This document shows, in pieces, positions 40,877-51,080 of a DNA stretch of 64,000 bases. The stretch is from JBFWWP01 sp050246115. Its GTDB lineage: Bacteria > Planctomycetota > UBA8108 > UBA1146 > JAJFFE01. The number at the start of each line of letters is the position of its first letter. Positions within the stretch are counted from its first letter, which is position 1. The translations under genes were made by a program, and so were the position numbers. Location: positions 1 to 64,000 of the forward strand of contig JBFWWP010000004.1 in NCBI GenBank assembly GCA_050246115.1, read 5' to 3'. The notes beneath the pieces are model-generated. The model did not search any database. It was not told where the DNA came from and saw nothing but the letters and a program-made list of their open reading frames with translations.

Positions 40877-41661
40877 AAGGCGCCTTCCTTTCGAAAGCTA
40901 GCGGTGGACCGGCGATAGGCCGTGTCAGACGGGCCCGGATTCTAGTGTCCGCAGCGACGAGTTCGTACCCCTTTTTGGCAGAACCTGCCGTGTCACCTGT
41001 GTGATCGGAGAATCCACTACCGATGGTTCCGGAATGGCCCCCCCCAGTGAGCAACCGATCATAGGCGTCACCCCACCCCCCCGCCCCGCCCCTCGAGGGG
41101 CGGGGAGCGCACCTCCTCGAGCTGGGGGGCTACATGCAACTGGGGGATGGAACGACAATCGATCGTTCGAGGTCTGAGAAGCATGCCGTGTTCGCGATCG
41201 CGTGCGTTGGATGCGGGGGGCCTGCGCCCTGACGGTGAAATTCTGGAAGGGTTCGCGGTGTCTGCGGGCACAGATGGTCCGACGATCCGATCGGGCGTGG
41301 CGCTCGCGAGATCGTCTTCGGTTCGCACGGAGCGGAGCGACACGCGTGAACGAGTCGTCGACGATGGCCTGCGGCGGTGTCGCGCGCGTGCGAGGCATGC
41401 TGCGTGGCGGCTCGTTGCGCGAGCCCGCGACGCAGGTCGAAGCACCCCACTCTTGCCACGGTGGGTTCGGCGGCGTGGCGAGATGCGCATTCTGGCGTAG
41501 AACCAGCTTTGCGTCGCATTCTGGTGCATTCTGAGTAATGCCCTTGTTCCTGCCCAAGTGCTCGAGAGGAGGTTTCCTTGTCTTACTCGAAGGACCTTTC
41601 ATCCGCGCCCATTCTCCGCCCACTTCATGGGAGCTTCCGAGTTCGCTCGCGTTCGTGATCG
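40877..41661. other. intergenic region with hairpin and decayed HNH fragment
   Basis: Upstream region of vgrG. It holds the 9-bp GC hairpin at 41084-41105 and, at 41251-41345, a segment that on the minus strand resembles 41692-41787 (about 70-75% identical by eye, with one gap). I read that as an inverted, decayed copy of part of the HNH-nuclease fragment to the right. No intact gene was found. Confidence 0.45.
41084..41105. terminator. 9-bp perfect GC hairpin with TCGA loop
   Basis: CCCCGCCCC at 41084-41092 and GGGGCGGGG at 41097-41105 flank TCGA. It is very stable but has no T-run, and lies about 210 nt upstream of the vgrG start, so its role is unclear. Confidence 0.4.
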
Positions 41662-42125
41662 GTGCGCTGCGGCAGCGCACATCCGCGCCGCGAGTGTCGC
41701 GCCGCCTCGGTCCAGACCAAAGACGGTCTCGTGAGCGTGGAGCCCGATCGCATCGCCAGACTGTCTGCGGTCGCAGATACCGTGGACATCTCGACCGGGG
41801 CCGACCCATCCGCGGGCATCTCCGTCGAAGACACCTCGACCAGAGTCATCTCGTCGGAGAAGGGATCGCCGGCCGAGAAGGAAGGCACCGCACCACTTCC
41901 CGATGGGCTTCGGGATTCGCCCAACTCCGCTGCGCTACCAGGCAAGGTGATCCTGCGCGACGGGTCACGGTGCGCGAACCCGGCCTGCGGGTCGAAGCGC
42001 CGACTGCACGCGCATCACATCATCTTCCAGGCTCGCGGAGGCCGCACCGTGCTCGCGAACGAGGTCGCGGTGTGTGACCGTTGCCACGCGTTGATCCACG
42101 CGGGTCGACTCGAGGTACCCCCATC
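41662..42125 (+). pseudogene. HNH endonuclease, C-terminal fragment
   Basis: The frame contains VILRDGSRCANPACGSKRR, LHAHHIIFQARGG, TVLANEVAVCDRCHALIHAG: an HNH nuclease domain with the two Cys pairs for a structural zinc, the HH of the HNH motif, and the downstream C-x2-C-H. This is the C-terminal end typical of DUF222-type HNH proteins, normally 400-700 residues, but only about 150 residues are here and the N-terminal domain is absent. The frame runs on to 42291 over the 3' end of the KAS III gene, so the original end is lost too. The preceding 60 residues are low-complexity. Non-functional in all likelihood. Confidence 0.6.
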
Positions 42126-42131
42126 GTGCTC

Positions 42132-43181
42132 CTACCACTCGACACCCAGCATCAGGCAGTTGAGGCCGCTGCCGATGCCGAGGAAGGCGGCGCGCTCGCC
42201 CGGTTCGAGGGCGCCGCGCTCGCTGGCGATGGCGGCGGTGACGGGAAGCGAGACCGTGCCCATGTTGCCGAGGAACGGAAAGGTACGGTAGTCCTTCTCC
42301 ATGGGGATCGCGAGCGCGCGCAAGATGGTCTCGATGTGAGCGGCGCCGACTTGGTGACAGATCAGACGATCGACGTCGTTCGGGTCCCAGTCGAGTTCCT
42401 CGAGAAGTGCGCGCCAGGTGCGTATGCCCAGTGCGACCCCATGGTTGAGGACGGCGATGGAATCGGTGTACATGTAGTGATGCGGTCCGCCGCCGCTGAG
42501 GTCGACGCCCCAACGGCAAAGATCGTGGAAGCGCGGCTCGGTGCAGGCTACGCCGCCGAGCAGGCGATGGCCGCGCGGGGATCCCGGGGCCGTGAACGAA
42601 CCGTCCGTCAGCACGACTGCGACCGCGCCGGAGCCGCCGGTGAGGGTCGCGAGCGACCGGGTGAAGAACGGCATGGTCGGGTTCGCGAGCATTTGCGCGA
42701 TGATCTCGTCGACGATCTCGCGGGCGCTCTCGCAGGAGCACACGAGGCCCGCGCGAATCTGCCCGAGCTCGATGCGATTGGCGACTTCGACGATGCCGTT
42801 GAGGACCCCGAGGCAGGCATTGCTCAGGTCGAAGAGCGTGGCGTTCGGACTGACGCCGACCCCATGAGCAACCCGACAGGCGGTCGCGGGTTCGTAGCTT
42901 TCGCGGCAGACCCCGGCATAGATGAGCACCTCGAGGTCTTCGGGGCGCACGGCGGTCCGGGCGAGCGCGCGCTCCGCGGCGGTGGTCGCGCCGCGCGCGA
43001 GCGGCGTTCCCGGTTCCCACCAGCGGCGCTCTTGGATGCCGGTGAGCGCCTCGAGCTGACCCGGTTGCAAGTGCAGCTTGGCATAGACCGGAGCGACCCG
43101 CTCTTCGAGTTCCTCCGAGGTCACCACCACCGGCGCCAGCTCGTAGCCAATGGCGTCGATGAAGACGCGCGAGTACCTCAC
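42132..43181 (-). CDS. 3-oxoacyl-ACP synthase III (KAS III/OleA-like)
   Basis: A 349-residue thiolase-fold enzyme with the KAS III triad: Cys 123 in LSNACLGVLNGI, His 276 in ICHQVGAAH and Asn 306 in GNMGTVSLP. It should condense an acyl-CoA or acyl-thioester with a malonyl or second acyl unit to start or join chains. It is longer and more divergent than housekeeping FabH and resembles the OleA-type branch that acts in secondary lipid pathways. Its ATG overlaps the stop of the megasynthase gene (ATGA, 43178-43181), so the two are made together. It probably primes or off-loads chains for that synthase. Confidence 0.88.
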   Translation of the reverse strand: MRYSRVFIDAIGYELAPVVVTSEELEERVAPVYAKLHLQPGQLEALTGIQERRWWEPGTPLARGATTAAERALARTAVRPEDLEVLIYAGVCRESYEPATACRVAHGVGVSPNATLFDLSNACLGVLNGIVEVANRIELGQIRAGLVCSCESAREIVDEIIAQMLANPTMPFFTRSLATLTGGSGAVAVVLTDGSFTAPGSPRGHRLLGGVACTEPRFHDLCRWGVDLSGGGPHHYMYTDSIAVLNHGVALGIRTWRALLEELDWDPNDVDRLICHQVGAAHIETILRALAIPMEKDYRTFPFLGNMGTVSLPVTAAIASERGALEPGERAAFLGIGSGLNCLMLGVEW

Positions 43182-46100
43182 ACCGACCTCCGAACGATCT
43201 CGATCGTGAAGTGCTTCAGCTCGTAGATCACGAGCCCGTCCGCGAGCAGGAAGCCGTCGGCGCGAATCAGGCGGCGCGCGTCATCGATGGCCGTGATGGC
43301 GGCCTCGACGGTCACCTCGTGATGGGTCGGGATCACCTGTCCCCGATAGCTCCACTCATGGGGTTCGCCCAGCGCGACGTAGCGCACGGTCTCGTCATCG
43401 GCCAAGGCGAAGCGGCGCATCGCGAACACTCGCAGGAGCTGGAGGAAGGCCTCGAGGCCCAGCGACCCGGGCCACACCGGGTCTTGGTAGAAGTGAGCCG
43501 CAAAAAACCACGCGTCGCCCCGCACGCGCTGACTTCCGCGCACGAAACCGAGTCCGTGTGGGCCGCCGTCTTCGACCAGCAGATCGATGGTGTCGATCAT
43601 GCGGAGCTGATCTCCCGGGTAGCGAGCGTCATGGGTCGGATACGGAAACGACACGCCGCGTTGCGCTTCATCCGGTGAGACCGCATGGCGCACGGCCTCC
43701 CGAACCCCGAGTTGGTTGGCCAGCGCCTGCGCCGAGAAGAACCCGAAGTAGGTCGTCCCTTCGTACACGCAGCCCTCGGCGTCGTGTACGGCCATGTCGA
43801 AGTGCTCGATGATCATGCCGCCGGAGGAGGCGACCTGCGTAATGCCGATCGCCACCCGCACCGTGCCCGTATCGGGCCGCACGGCGCGGTGCTGCACGGC
43901 GCGCCCCCCGAGATTGCGAAACTTGAGATCCTCGGCGCTGGTGAGCGCAGATCCCAGATAGGCGGCGAACCACCCGCAGGGCTGCAAGGCGACCTCGAGC
44001 AGTACGGCAAACGGCATCTCGCCGGTTCCGTGAGCGTCGAAGTACCACTCGCGAGCCGGCACGTCGTACTCGGACTCGATCCGCCCAGGCGCTTGCAGGC
44101 GCCAGGGCTCGGCGCCAGTGATCTCGGTCACGCGATCCATGAACGCGTACGGCGGGCCCGGCAAGCGCGCGATCCGACGTTCCTCGTCGAACACACGGTA
44201 GCGCTCGCCGAACGCAACCGATGGCTTGCCGACCGCGAACGCGAGGATGCGATCGCGATCGAACAGGACGCGGCGCGCGTGAGTGGCCGCCGGGGGGCGC
44301 GCAGCGGCCGGCGCCGCCGCGGCCCCCGTCGCGGCGCTCCACCGCGCCTCCAGGCGTGCGCGAGTTTGTCCCACCAGTCGGGTCGACATGTTGGTGATCT
44401 CCACCACCGGCTTGCCGTCCGCGAACATCAACGCGTCGACGATCGCGTAGGGCTCGGGCTCGTAGCCGAGATCCTTGAGCTGCACCTCGTACGTGACGCG
44501 CCGCGTCGACTGCACCACCTGGCCGCGGCACTTGAGCTGTCCCGCCAGTCCAGTGACCGGGTGGTAGGAGACCTCGCCGGCGCCTGCAACCCAACCCATC
44601 CGCAACAGGTAGATTCGCAGGGTGTGGAGGCAACACTCGTACATGAGCGTGCCCGGCATCACCATGTCGTCCGAGAAGTGACAGGTCAGGAACCAATCGT
44701 CCGGATGCACGTCGAGCACCGCACGGATGAGTCCGAGCCCATACTTGCCGCCGGTCGGATCGAGCCGTTCGACACGATCGATCAGGCGCATACGCCCGCT
44801 CGGGAGCGTCACCGGGTCCTTCACCGCGAGCTGCGCAAACGCCTCACCAAAGCAACCGACCAGATCGCCCGCACGCAGCGCCTCGATCTGCGCGTCGTCG
44901 TAGCTCTCGTCCTCGAGAGCCACGAGCGGCCGCCAATCCGCAGGTAGCTTGCCCGGACGGGGCTGTCGGTCGAGCGCGGTCTGCACGATTCCCTGCCCCG
45001 CAGCGAGTTCCTCCGCCGTGAAGAACCCGGCGCAACCACGCTCCATGCTCAGGAGTGGCTGGCCCGCGACCGTGGCTTCGAAGTGGAAGTGGAAGAACCA
45101 TGGATTCCCATGCCGGAAGAAGCGATCGATATGGATGTCGTAGCGAATCACCTCGCCCGGACGTGGCAACTCGCGGTGAAACGTGACCGCCGCGTCGAGC
45201 AGGCGGTAGCACGCGAGCCCACGGGTCTCGAAGTCGATGCCGAGATACCCGGACAGGAACAGGTCGGCCTGACCGGACTCGACCGCGATGCAGGTCGGAA
45301 TGTGGCCACAGTCGAGATACCACCCACCCGGTAAGACATCGTGTTCGGTGACGACCCGGCCGGCACCCAGCGACCGCGGACGCCCTTCGAGTTCGACGAT
45401 GCGATCGACGAGCATCAGCGGTTCCGCCGGCAGCCGCACCCGCGTCGGGAAGCCATCGACCGGCGCGAACTCCGGACCGAGCACCGCCGCGATCGAACCC
45501 ACCGCGATCTCCAGACACTGCGCCCGATCGAACCGCGCCGATCGGGGCGCAGGCGGCGGCGCCGCGGCATCCAGCGCTCGCGCGGTCGCGGTGTGAGCCG
45601 GTTCGAGCCGCTCCGGCGTCGCAATCGTAGCCGCCGCGTCCGCGGGCACGGCGATCCCGCGACGAGCCGCTTGATCGAGCACCGCGAACTGCTGACGCAA
45701 GACAGTGCCCATGGTGTCCGCGAAGCGTCGCGAAACCTCGAGAAAAGCTTCGTGGGCGCCGGCACGAGCGGCTTCCGCGGCCGACCAGCTCTCCGCCCAT
45801 GCAGGCGCACTCGCGGCGACCGGCGAGGGCTCGATGGGGCGCGCGGGCATGACGTCGCGATCGCTCGTCTTCCCGCCGCCCAGACTCATCGTCGCGCGCC
45901 GAGGTTCGGTCGAAGGCGCCGTGGGTTGCACCGTTGATTGCGCAAGCGCGCGCGCGAGCGGCGCCGTTCGCGGCAGCGTTCGTGGCACCGGCTCCAACCC
46001 AATGGGCCGCGCGAACGGCGCGCCACCGAGAGGCACCCGCACCGTCGGTGTCGCGCGCTCCGCGCCTCGGTGACCGACGACCTCCGTGGGCGTCCCATAC

Positions 46101-49100
46101 AGCGCGCCCAGGTTCACGGGCACACCCTCGACGAACAGCGCGGCAAGTGTCCGCAGAACGGCGAGCGTCTCGCGACCGCGACGCGGACAGACGCTCGTCA
46201 CGCGGTGCGGCCGGTCCCCGAGTACCTGCGCGATCATGCGCGCGAGGGACGCGCCAGGAGCCTGCTCGACAAACCAGCGCCCCCCATCGCGCACCACCGC
46301 CTCGAGAACTCGTGGAAAATCGAACCCCTCTCGCGCCTGCCCGAGGATCGAGTCGGCAACGGCGTCCGAACTGACCTCGAGCCGGTCTCCGAGCCAAGCG
46401 CTGTAGAAGCGAACCCCCGGTGGCGGCGTGGTCGGGAAAACGTGGAGCGCCCGATACGCTGCGCGCACCGGATCCAGCACCTCGCAGTGGACCGTGGTCA
46501 CCCCTTCGACGGGGTGCCAGCTCGCGCCGAGTTCCGCAACCGCCTGTCGCACTTGCGCGCGATCGCCGCCGATCACGCACTCTTCGCGCGTGTTGACGAT
46601 GAGCAGGTACGCCCGCGGGAAGCGCGCGATCACCGGACGCACGCGCTCGGGCGCTGCCGTGACCACGCCGATCGCCCAATCGACCCGCTCGCCGGCAGGC
46701 AAGTTCCAAGCACGACGCACTGCGTCACACGGGCCGGCGAGGTCGTGGCGAAACAGCGTCGTTCCATCGACCCGACCCAGCATCGCGTCGCGCTCGCGCC
46801 ACACGTTGAGCGAGAACCAACCCGCCGTCTCACCCAGGCTGTAGCCGAGCACCGCACGCGGTTCGACGCCGAAGCCGCGGATCAAGTCGGTCGTCACGGT
46901 ACCCAGCGCGACCTGGCCCAGGATCGAGTCGCGCGGAGTCGGTGGTTCCCCTCCACCACCCGGCACGTCGGCCGCTGTCCGCACGCGGCGCCAGAAACAC
47001 TCGGGGCGAAGCTGGCTACGCAGAAACTTCTGGGCGCGATCCTGCGCGCGGAGCACTTCGGGCCACTCGACCCCGAGTTCGCGCCCCATGCCCGCGTAGT
47101 GATTGCCCGACCCGGGATACACGAAGACGACGCCGGCCCCCGGATCATCCGCCGACGGTGCGGGTGCGAGAGGGTCCGTCAGCACACGCGACAGAAACCC
47201 ACGATCGTCCGCCTCGGCACTGCCGGCGCCGAGGCCGTCTTCAGCCCGCCGACCCTCGAGCGTGGCCAGTCGGCGGCGCAACCCAGCGCCGAGTTCGGCC
47301 AGCGACTCGCCGCCGGCAGTGGCAATGAGTGCCGCGCGAAACGGTGTTCCCGGATCGCCGTGGGTGACCGGCGTACGACGATCCAGCCCGACCGCGTTCG
47401 TGCGCTCGAACCACCGCCGCGCCGTGCGCTCGAGCGAGACCGCAGCGCGACCGGCTGAGCCCTCGCGCTCGACGAAGCGGAGGAACTCCTCGACTTCGGC
47501 GAGAAGCGCTGCTCGCGTCGCACCGGCAAACGCAAACAGCGCATCGCGCCGCGCCCCCAGCGGCTGCCGACGCTCGCGTTCGACCTGCTCCAAGCGGCCG
47601 CTTGGCACCGCGTCGTACCCTTCGAGCACGACGCAAGCAGCCCCGCCGTCGACCCCGAGCGTCGAACAGGCTGCGCGCCGTGGACCGGACGCGCGATCGC
47701 GTAGCCAGTACTGCGGCTCGTCGATCGTCGCGAAACCGGCGCCCTCGATCGCTTCGCGCAGCCGACGCGAGCCCGCGAAGCGCGGCAGAATCTCTTGGTA
47801 GAGCGCCAGCACGGACCGCGCGAGCGCTGCGCCCGTCGCCGCGGCGCCGGGGTGGCCCAGTTCGTGCTTCATGGCGCCGACGGATGTCTCGAGGGCAACC
47901 GGCCGCGCGGGGGTCGCAGCCGCGTTCATGAACCGCCGCAACGCCTCCACCTCGGCTTGGTCCTCGGCTGGGTCGCCGCTCGCGTGCGCCTCCCAATAGG
48001 ACACGGTGGCCGGGTCGATCGCGGCCTCCGCGCACGCGCGGGAGAGGGCGCGCACACAGGTCTCGGCCGCGGGCGCGGGCCGTGCCGACCGGGTCATGTC
48101 CGCGGCCACCCCGACGCCGCGGATCACCGCATAGATCCGGTCCCCGTCGCGTTCGGCATCCGCGAGGCGCTTCAGCACGAACGCCGCCGCTCCTTCGCCG
48201 ATCGGCGGTCCGCACGAGCGAGCCCCCCCGTCGCCCACGACGGCTTCCTCGTGCGCGGACCCCACCGCGTAGGGACGTTCGGCGTGAGTCGCGAGCGCAG
48301 CGCGAACATCCCCGGCCAGGTCGACGGCACCGACGACCGCGCGATCGAGTTCGTGCTGCGCGAGCAGTCTCACCGCGACGGCCAACGCATACGCCCCCGA
48401 CGTCTCCTCACTCGACACGGTGAAGCTCGGCCCGCCGAGCTGAAACTCGCGGGCGACGCGACTGGCTACGATGCCGCCGAGCGCGCCCATGGTGCGGTTC
48501 GCCGTAAGCGGCGGACCGAACGCGTCCAGGAGTGCGCGCGTCCATGCCGCCGTCTCCTCGGGCGCGACGCCCGCGCGCTCCGCCCACCTCGCGGCCTCGC
48601 CGTCGATGGCCCAGCGCACCGTGAAGTTCGTGGTGTTCAGGTCAAGCCCGATCCCGATGAACACGCCGGTCTGGGGGCTGGGCTCCCGCAGGCGCGCCGC
48701 GAGATCGGACGCAGGCTCATCGGACGCAATCGCGGGCAAGGCGTCGGCGAGCGCTCCGCGAGCAACCCGCAAGAGCAGCGCTTGCTGGGGGAGCATCTCC
48801 TCGATCTCGCGCGGCGGAATGCGAAACTCGCCGTGGGACAGGCGCAGCGTCTCGATGAAGTGTCCGTGTGGCAACTGTCCTTCGCTGGCCCACCCCCGTT
48901 CGCGCAACCACGCGCTCTCCCCGACGCCCCACCAGTGGTTCGGCCCGCTGGGGACCAGACCCTCGGTGCCGAGCTCGGCGCCCGTTTCGAACCCGCCGAG
49001 CACGCGTTCCTGAAATGTCCGCAAGTCGCTCCACGGCCCGAAATGCGCGTCCATACCCACGATGGCGACGGGGGTCGCAGGCTCGGTCGACGCGGTCACG

Positions 49101-50500
49101 CGTTGGCGCGAGGACGCGGGCGGTACCTGCCACTGCTCGAGCAAGACGTGGGCGTTGATGCCGCCGAAGCCAAAGGCGGACACCGCCGCACGACGCGGCG
49201 CGACGTGGTCGGCACGGGGCAACCACGGCTCGGCCGCGCGCAACACGCGAAACGGACTGCCGTCCAGCGTCACGCCCGCGGCTGGCTGGATGAAGTTCGC
49301 CGTCGGCGGCAGCGTCTCGTGCTCGAAGGCGAGTAGCACCTTGAGCACGCCGGCCGCGCCGGCGGCGGTGAGCGTGTGCCCGATGTTCGACTTGACCGAA
49401 CCGATGACGCAGCGACCGGGCTGCCACGGATCCCGCGCCGGATCGCCCGCTTCGTCCCAGAGCGCGACCAGACTCTCGAATTCGGTACGGTCGCCCAACG
49501 CGGTGCCGGTCGCATGACACTCGTAGAGATCGACGTCGCGCGGTGACCACCCGGCCTGGCGGTAGGCGGCGCGCATGGCTCGCAACTGGCCCTCGCTGTT
49601 GGGGGCGAGCAGGCTTCCGCCGATGTCGTTGGACAGGCCAATCCCGCGAATGACCGCGCGGATCGGATCGCCGTCGCGTTCCGCGTCCTCGAGCCGCTTG
49701 AGCAAGAACAGGCCGCAGCCCTCGCCGACCACGAGACCATCGCCGTCGGCGTCGAACGGCGAACAGGAGCCGCGGGCCGACAGCGCGCGCAGCTGCGAGA
49801 AACCCATCTGCGTGTACAGACAGTCCGGGCGCGACAAGCCACCGGCGAGCATTGCGTCCGCGCGCCCCGAACGGAGCTCGTCGCACGCGAGCTTCAAGGC
49901 GTAGAGGGACGACGCACAGGCGGCGTCGAGCGTGAAGGCCCCGGCTCCGAGACCGAAGGCGTGCGCGACCAAACCCGCGGGGAGCCCGGCCACGTAACGA
50001 TCGATCGGTGCGGCCTGCTCGCAGAACGAGCGACTCTCACCCAGCACTCGCTCCTCGAAGGTGCGCCCCAGGATCTCGCGCGAAAGGGCCGAGGCAGCAT
50101 CGCTCGGGAGGGCGATGTTCCCGAACACGACCCCGACGCGCGCCCGGTCCACCCCCACCAGGCGATCCCCAGCGGCGAGCGCCTGGGCGCTGGCGTGGAG
50201 AGCCAGGTGAAACAGGGGGTCGAGCTGGCGCACGAACTCGGGATCGAGCGGCGTACCCGCCGGGTCGAACGACAACGCGTCGACGAAACAGCCGCGCCGA
50301 GAGTACACGCGGTCGGGTTTGCCGACTTCCGGATCGAACGCCAGTTCGGGGGGCAGCACCCAACGGCCGGCGGGCACCTCCTGCGCGCGACTCCGCGCGT
50401 CGCGGACCGCCGGCCAGAAGGAGGCGGGGTCGGGGGCGCCGGGGAACACGGCGCCGACACCGACGATCGCAATGTCAAGAGAGTGGGACTCGTCGGTCAT
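43178..50500 (-). CDS. PfaC-like polyunsaturated/secondary lipid synthase, KS-CLF-AT-DH-DH
   Basis: From ATG 50500 the product is 2,440 residues. Domains: ketosynthase about 5-455 with Cys 195 (DAACASSLY), His 329 (HATGT) and His 375 (NIGH); a second, chain-length-factor-like KS about 475-955 where the active Cys is lost (SSEETSG); acyltransferase about 1120-1480 with GYSLGE (Ser 1221); an Ala/Pro linker; and two double-hotdog FabA-like dehydratase modules (about 1660-2050, 2090-2435) with HFSDDMVMPGTL and HFYQDPVWPGSL. This is the plan of PfaC with a PfaB-like AT inserted, so it builds long polyunsaturated or hydroxylated chains. No ACP, KR or enoyl reductase is present. The first 16 residues of the longer TTG frame were dropped because homology starts at MTDESHSLDIAIVG. 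The Shine-Dalgarno site is weak. Confidence 0.9.
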   Translation of the reverse strand: MTDESHSLDIAIVGVGAVFPGAPDPASFWPAVRDARSRAQEVPAGRWVLPPELAFDPEVGKPDRVYSRRGCFVDALSFDPAGTPLDPEFVRQLDPLFHLALHASAQALAAGDRLVGVDRARVGVVFGNIALPSDAASALSREILGRTFEERVLGESRSFCEQAAPIDRYVAGLPAGLVAHAFGLGAGAFTLDAACASSLYALKLACDELRSGRADAMLAGGLSRPDCLYTQMGFSQLRALSARGSCSPFDADGDGLVVGEGCGLFLLKRLEDAERDGDPIRAVIRGIGLSNDIGGSLLAPNSEGQLRAMRAAYRQAGWSPRDVDLYECHATGTALGDRTEFESLVALWDEAGDPARDPWQPGRCVIGSVKSNIGHTLTAAGAAGVLKVLLAFEHETLPPTANFIQPAAGVTLDGSPFRVLRAAEPWLPRADHVAPRRAAVSAFGFGGINAHVLLEQWQVPPASSRQRVTASTEPATPVAIVGMDAHFGPWSDLRTFQERVLGGFETGAELGTEGLVPSGPNHWWGVGESAWLRERGWASEGQLPHGHFIETLRLSHGEFRIPPREIEEMLPQQALLLRVARGALADALPAIASDEPASDLAARLREPSPQTGVFIGIGLDLNTTNFTVRWAIDGEAARWAERAGVAPEETAAWTRALLDAFGPPLTANRTMGALGGIVASRVAREFQLGGPSFTVSSEETSGAYALAVAVRLLAQHELDRAVVGAVDLAGDVRAALATHAERPYAVGSAHEEAVVGDGGARSCGPPIGEGAAAFVLKRLADAERDGDRIYAVIRGVGVAADMTRSARPAPAAETCVRALSRACAEAAIDPATVSYWEAHASGDPAEDQAEVEALRRFMNAAATPARPVALETSVGAMKHELGHPGAAATGAALARSVLALYQEILPRFAGSRRLREAIEGAGFATIDEPQYWLRDRASGPRRAACSTLGVDGGAACVVLEGYDAVPSGRLEQVERERRQPLGARRDALFAFAGATRAALLAEVEEFLRFVEREGSAGRAAVSLERTARRWFERTNAVGLDRRTPVTHGDPGTPFRAALIATAGGESLAELGAGLRRRLATLEGRRAEDGLGAGSAEADDRGFLSRVLTDPLAPAPSADDPGAGVVFVYPGSGNHYAGMGRELGVEWPEVLRAQDRAQKFLRSQLRPECFWRRVRTAADVPGGGGEPPTPRDSILGQVALGTVTTDLIRGFGVEPRAVLGYSLGETAGWFSLNVWRERDAMLGRVDGTTLFRHDLAGPCDAVRRAWNLPAGERVDWAIGVVTAAPERVRPVIARFPRAYLLIVNTREECVIGGDRAQVRQAVAELGASWHPVEGVTTVHCEVLDPVRAAYRALHVFPTTPPPGVRFYSAWLGDRLEVSSDAVADSILGQAREGFDFPRVLEAVVRDGGRWFVEQAPGASLARMIAQVLGDRPHRVTSVCPRRGRETLAVLRTLAALFVEGVPVNLGALYGTPTEVVGHRGAERATPTVRVPLGGAPFARPIGLEPVPRTLPRTAPLARALAQSTVQPTAPSTEPRRATMSLGGGKTSDRDVMPARPIEPSPVAASAPAWAESWSAAEAARAGAHEAFLEVSRRFADTMGTVLRQQFAVLDQAARRGIAVPADAAATIATPERLEPAHTATARALDAAAPPPAPRSARFDRAQCLEIAVGSIAAVLGPEFAPVDGFPTRVRLPAEPLMLVDRIVELEGRPRSLGAGRVVTEHDVLPGGWYLDCGHIPTCIAVESGQADLFLSGYLGIDFETRGLACYRLLDAAVTFHRELPRPGEVIRYDIHIDRFFRHGNPWFFHFHFEATVAGQPLLSMERGCAGFFTAEELAAGQGIVQTALDRQPRPGKLPADWRPLVALEDESYDDAQIEALRAGDLVGCFGEAFAQLAVKDPVTLPSGRMRLIDRVERLDPTGGKYGLGLIRAVLDVHPDDWFLTCHFSDDMVMPGTLMYECCLHTLRIYLLRMGWVAGAGEVSYHPVTGLAGQLKCRGQVVQSTRRVTYEVQLKDLGYEPEPYAIVDALMFADGKPVVEITNMSTRLVGQTRARLEARWSAATGAAAAPAAARPPAATHARRVLFDRDRILAFAVGKPSVAFGERYRVFDEERRIARLPGPPYAFMDRVTEITGAEPWRLQAPGRIESEYDVPAREWYFDAHGTGEMPFAVLLEVALQPCGWFAAYLGSALTSAEDLKFRNLGGRAVQHRAVRPDTGTVRVAIGITQVASSGGMIIEHFDMAVHDAEGCVYEGTTYFGFFSAQALANQLGVREAVRHAVSPDEAQRGVSFPYPTHDARYPGDQLRMIDTIDLLVEDGGPHGLGFVRGSQRVRGDAWFFAAHFYQDPVWPGSLGLEAFLQLLRVFAMRRFALADDETVRYVALGEPHEWSYRGQVIPTHHEVTVEAAITAIDDARRLIRADGFLLADGLVIYELKHFTIEIVRRSV

Positions 50501-51080
50501 GTCATTTCGATTCGGGCGGCACGCGCACGGTCCGCCTCGTGGGGTCAAACTTGGACACTCTCATCGCCGGCAGCCGACGGCCCAGTCACCGTCGTGAGAG
50601 AGCTCCCCGACTCATTCGCTGCCCACGGCCGGTCGGCGACGGTTCCGTAGAAAAGCAGCAGACCGTGTAGCGTAGCGACCCGGGTAGCGGTGTACAGACG
50701 TCTCGGGGGCAACGTGGTTCTCGGCGGAACCCGCGGTGCTGACGCGCCTCGAATCCCCAGAGGCAGGCAACACGAGCGCACGAGAGTCGACGGTCGACCC
50801 GCGAGGGGCCGCCGCGTCAAGTGTTTCCCGGCGGTCGACGTGGTGACGGCGACAGTCGGCGATCGGGATCGAGCCACCCTTCGGCGAAGCGCGAAGGAGG
50901 TCGAACTTCGCGACGACCGGCGCACTTGTCGGACTTCGCAAAGAATCTCAGAATTTAGACCGATCACCTCTTGAACGCGTGCGACGAGACGATTCAATCA
51001 CGCGCGCCCAGTGGACCCGCGGGTTCGACGGCCGAACTCGCGATTCGTTTCGAGTCGGACTCCAGAAGGAGACCCGTTTC
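50501..51080. other. 580-nt divergent intergenic region
   Basis: This separates the leftward lipid-synthase operon from the rightward kamA operon and must hold both promoters. An AT-rich island near 50945-50965 (AAAGAATCTCAGAATTTAGA) stands out against the GC-rich background, with a TTGTCG-like hexamer about 18 nt upstream. It may be a promoter for the kamA operon, but the match is weak. No operator palindrome or gene is evident. Confidence 0.35.

Noticed and set aside
39368..40918. A 516-residue rightward frame inside vgrG
   Set aside because: Antisense shadow of vgrG; composition rich in Val, His and Arg, with no recognised motif.
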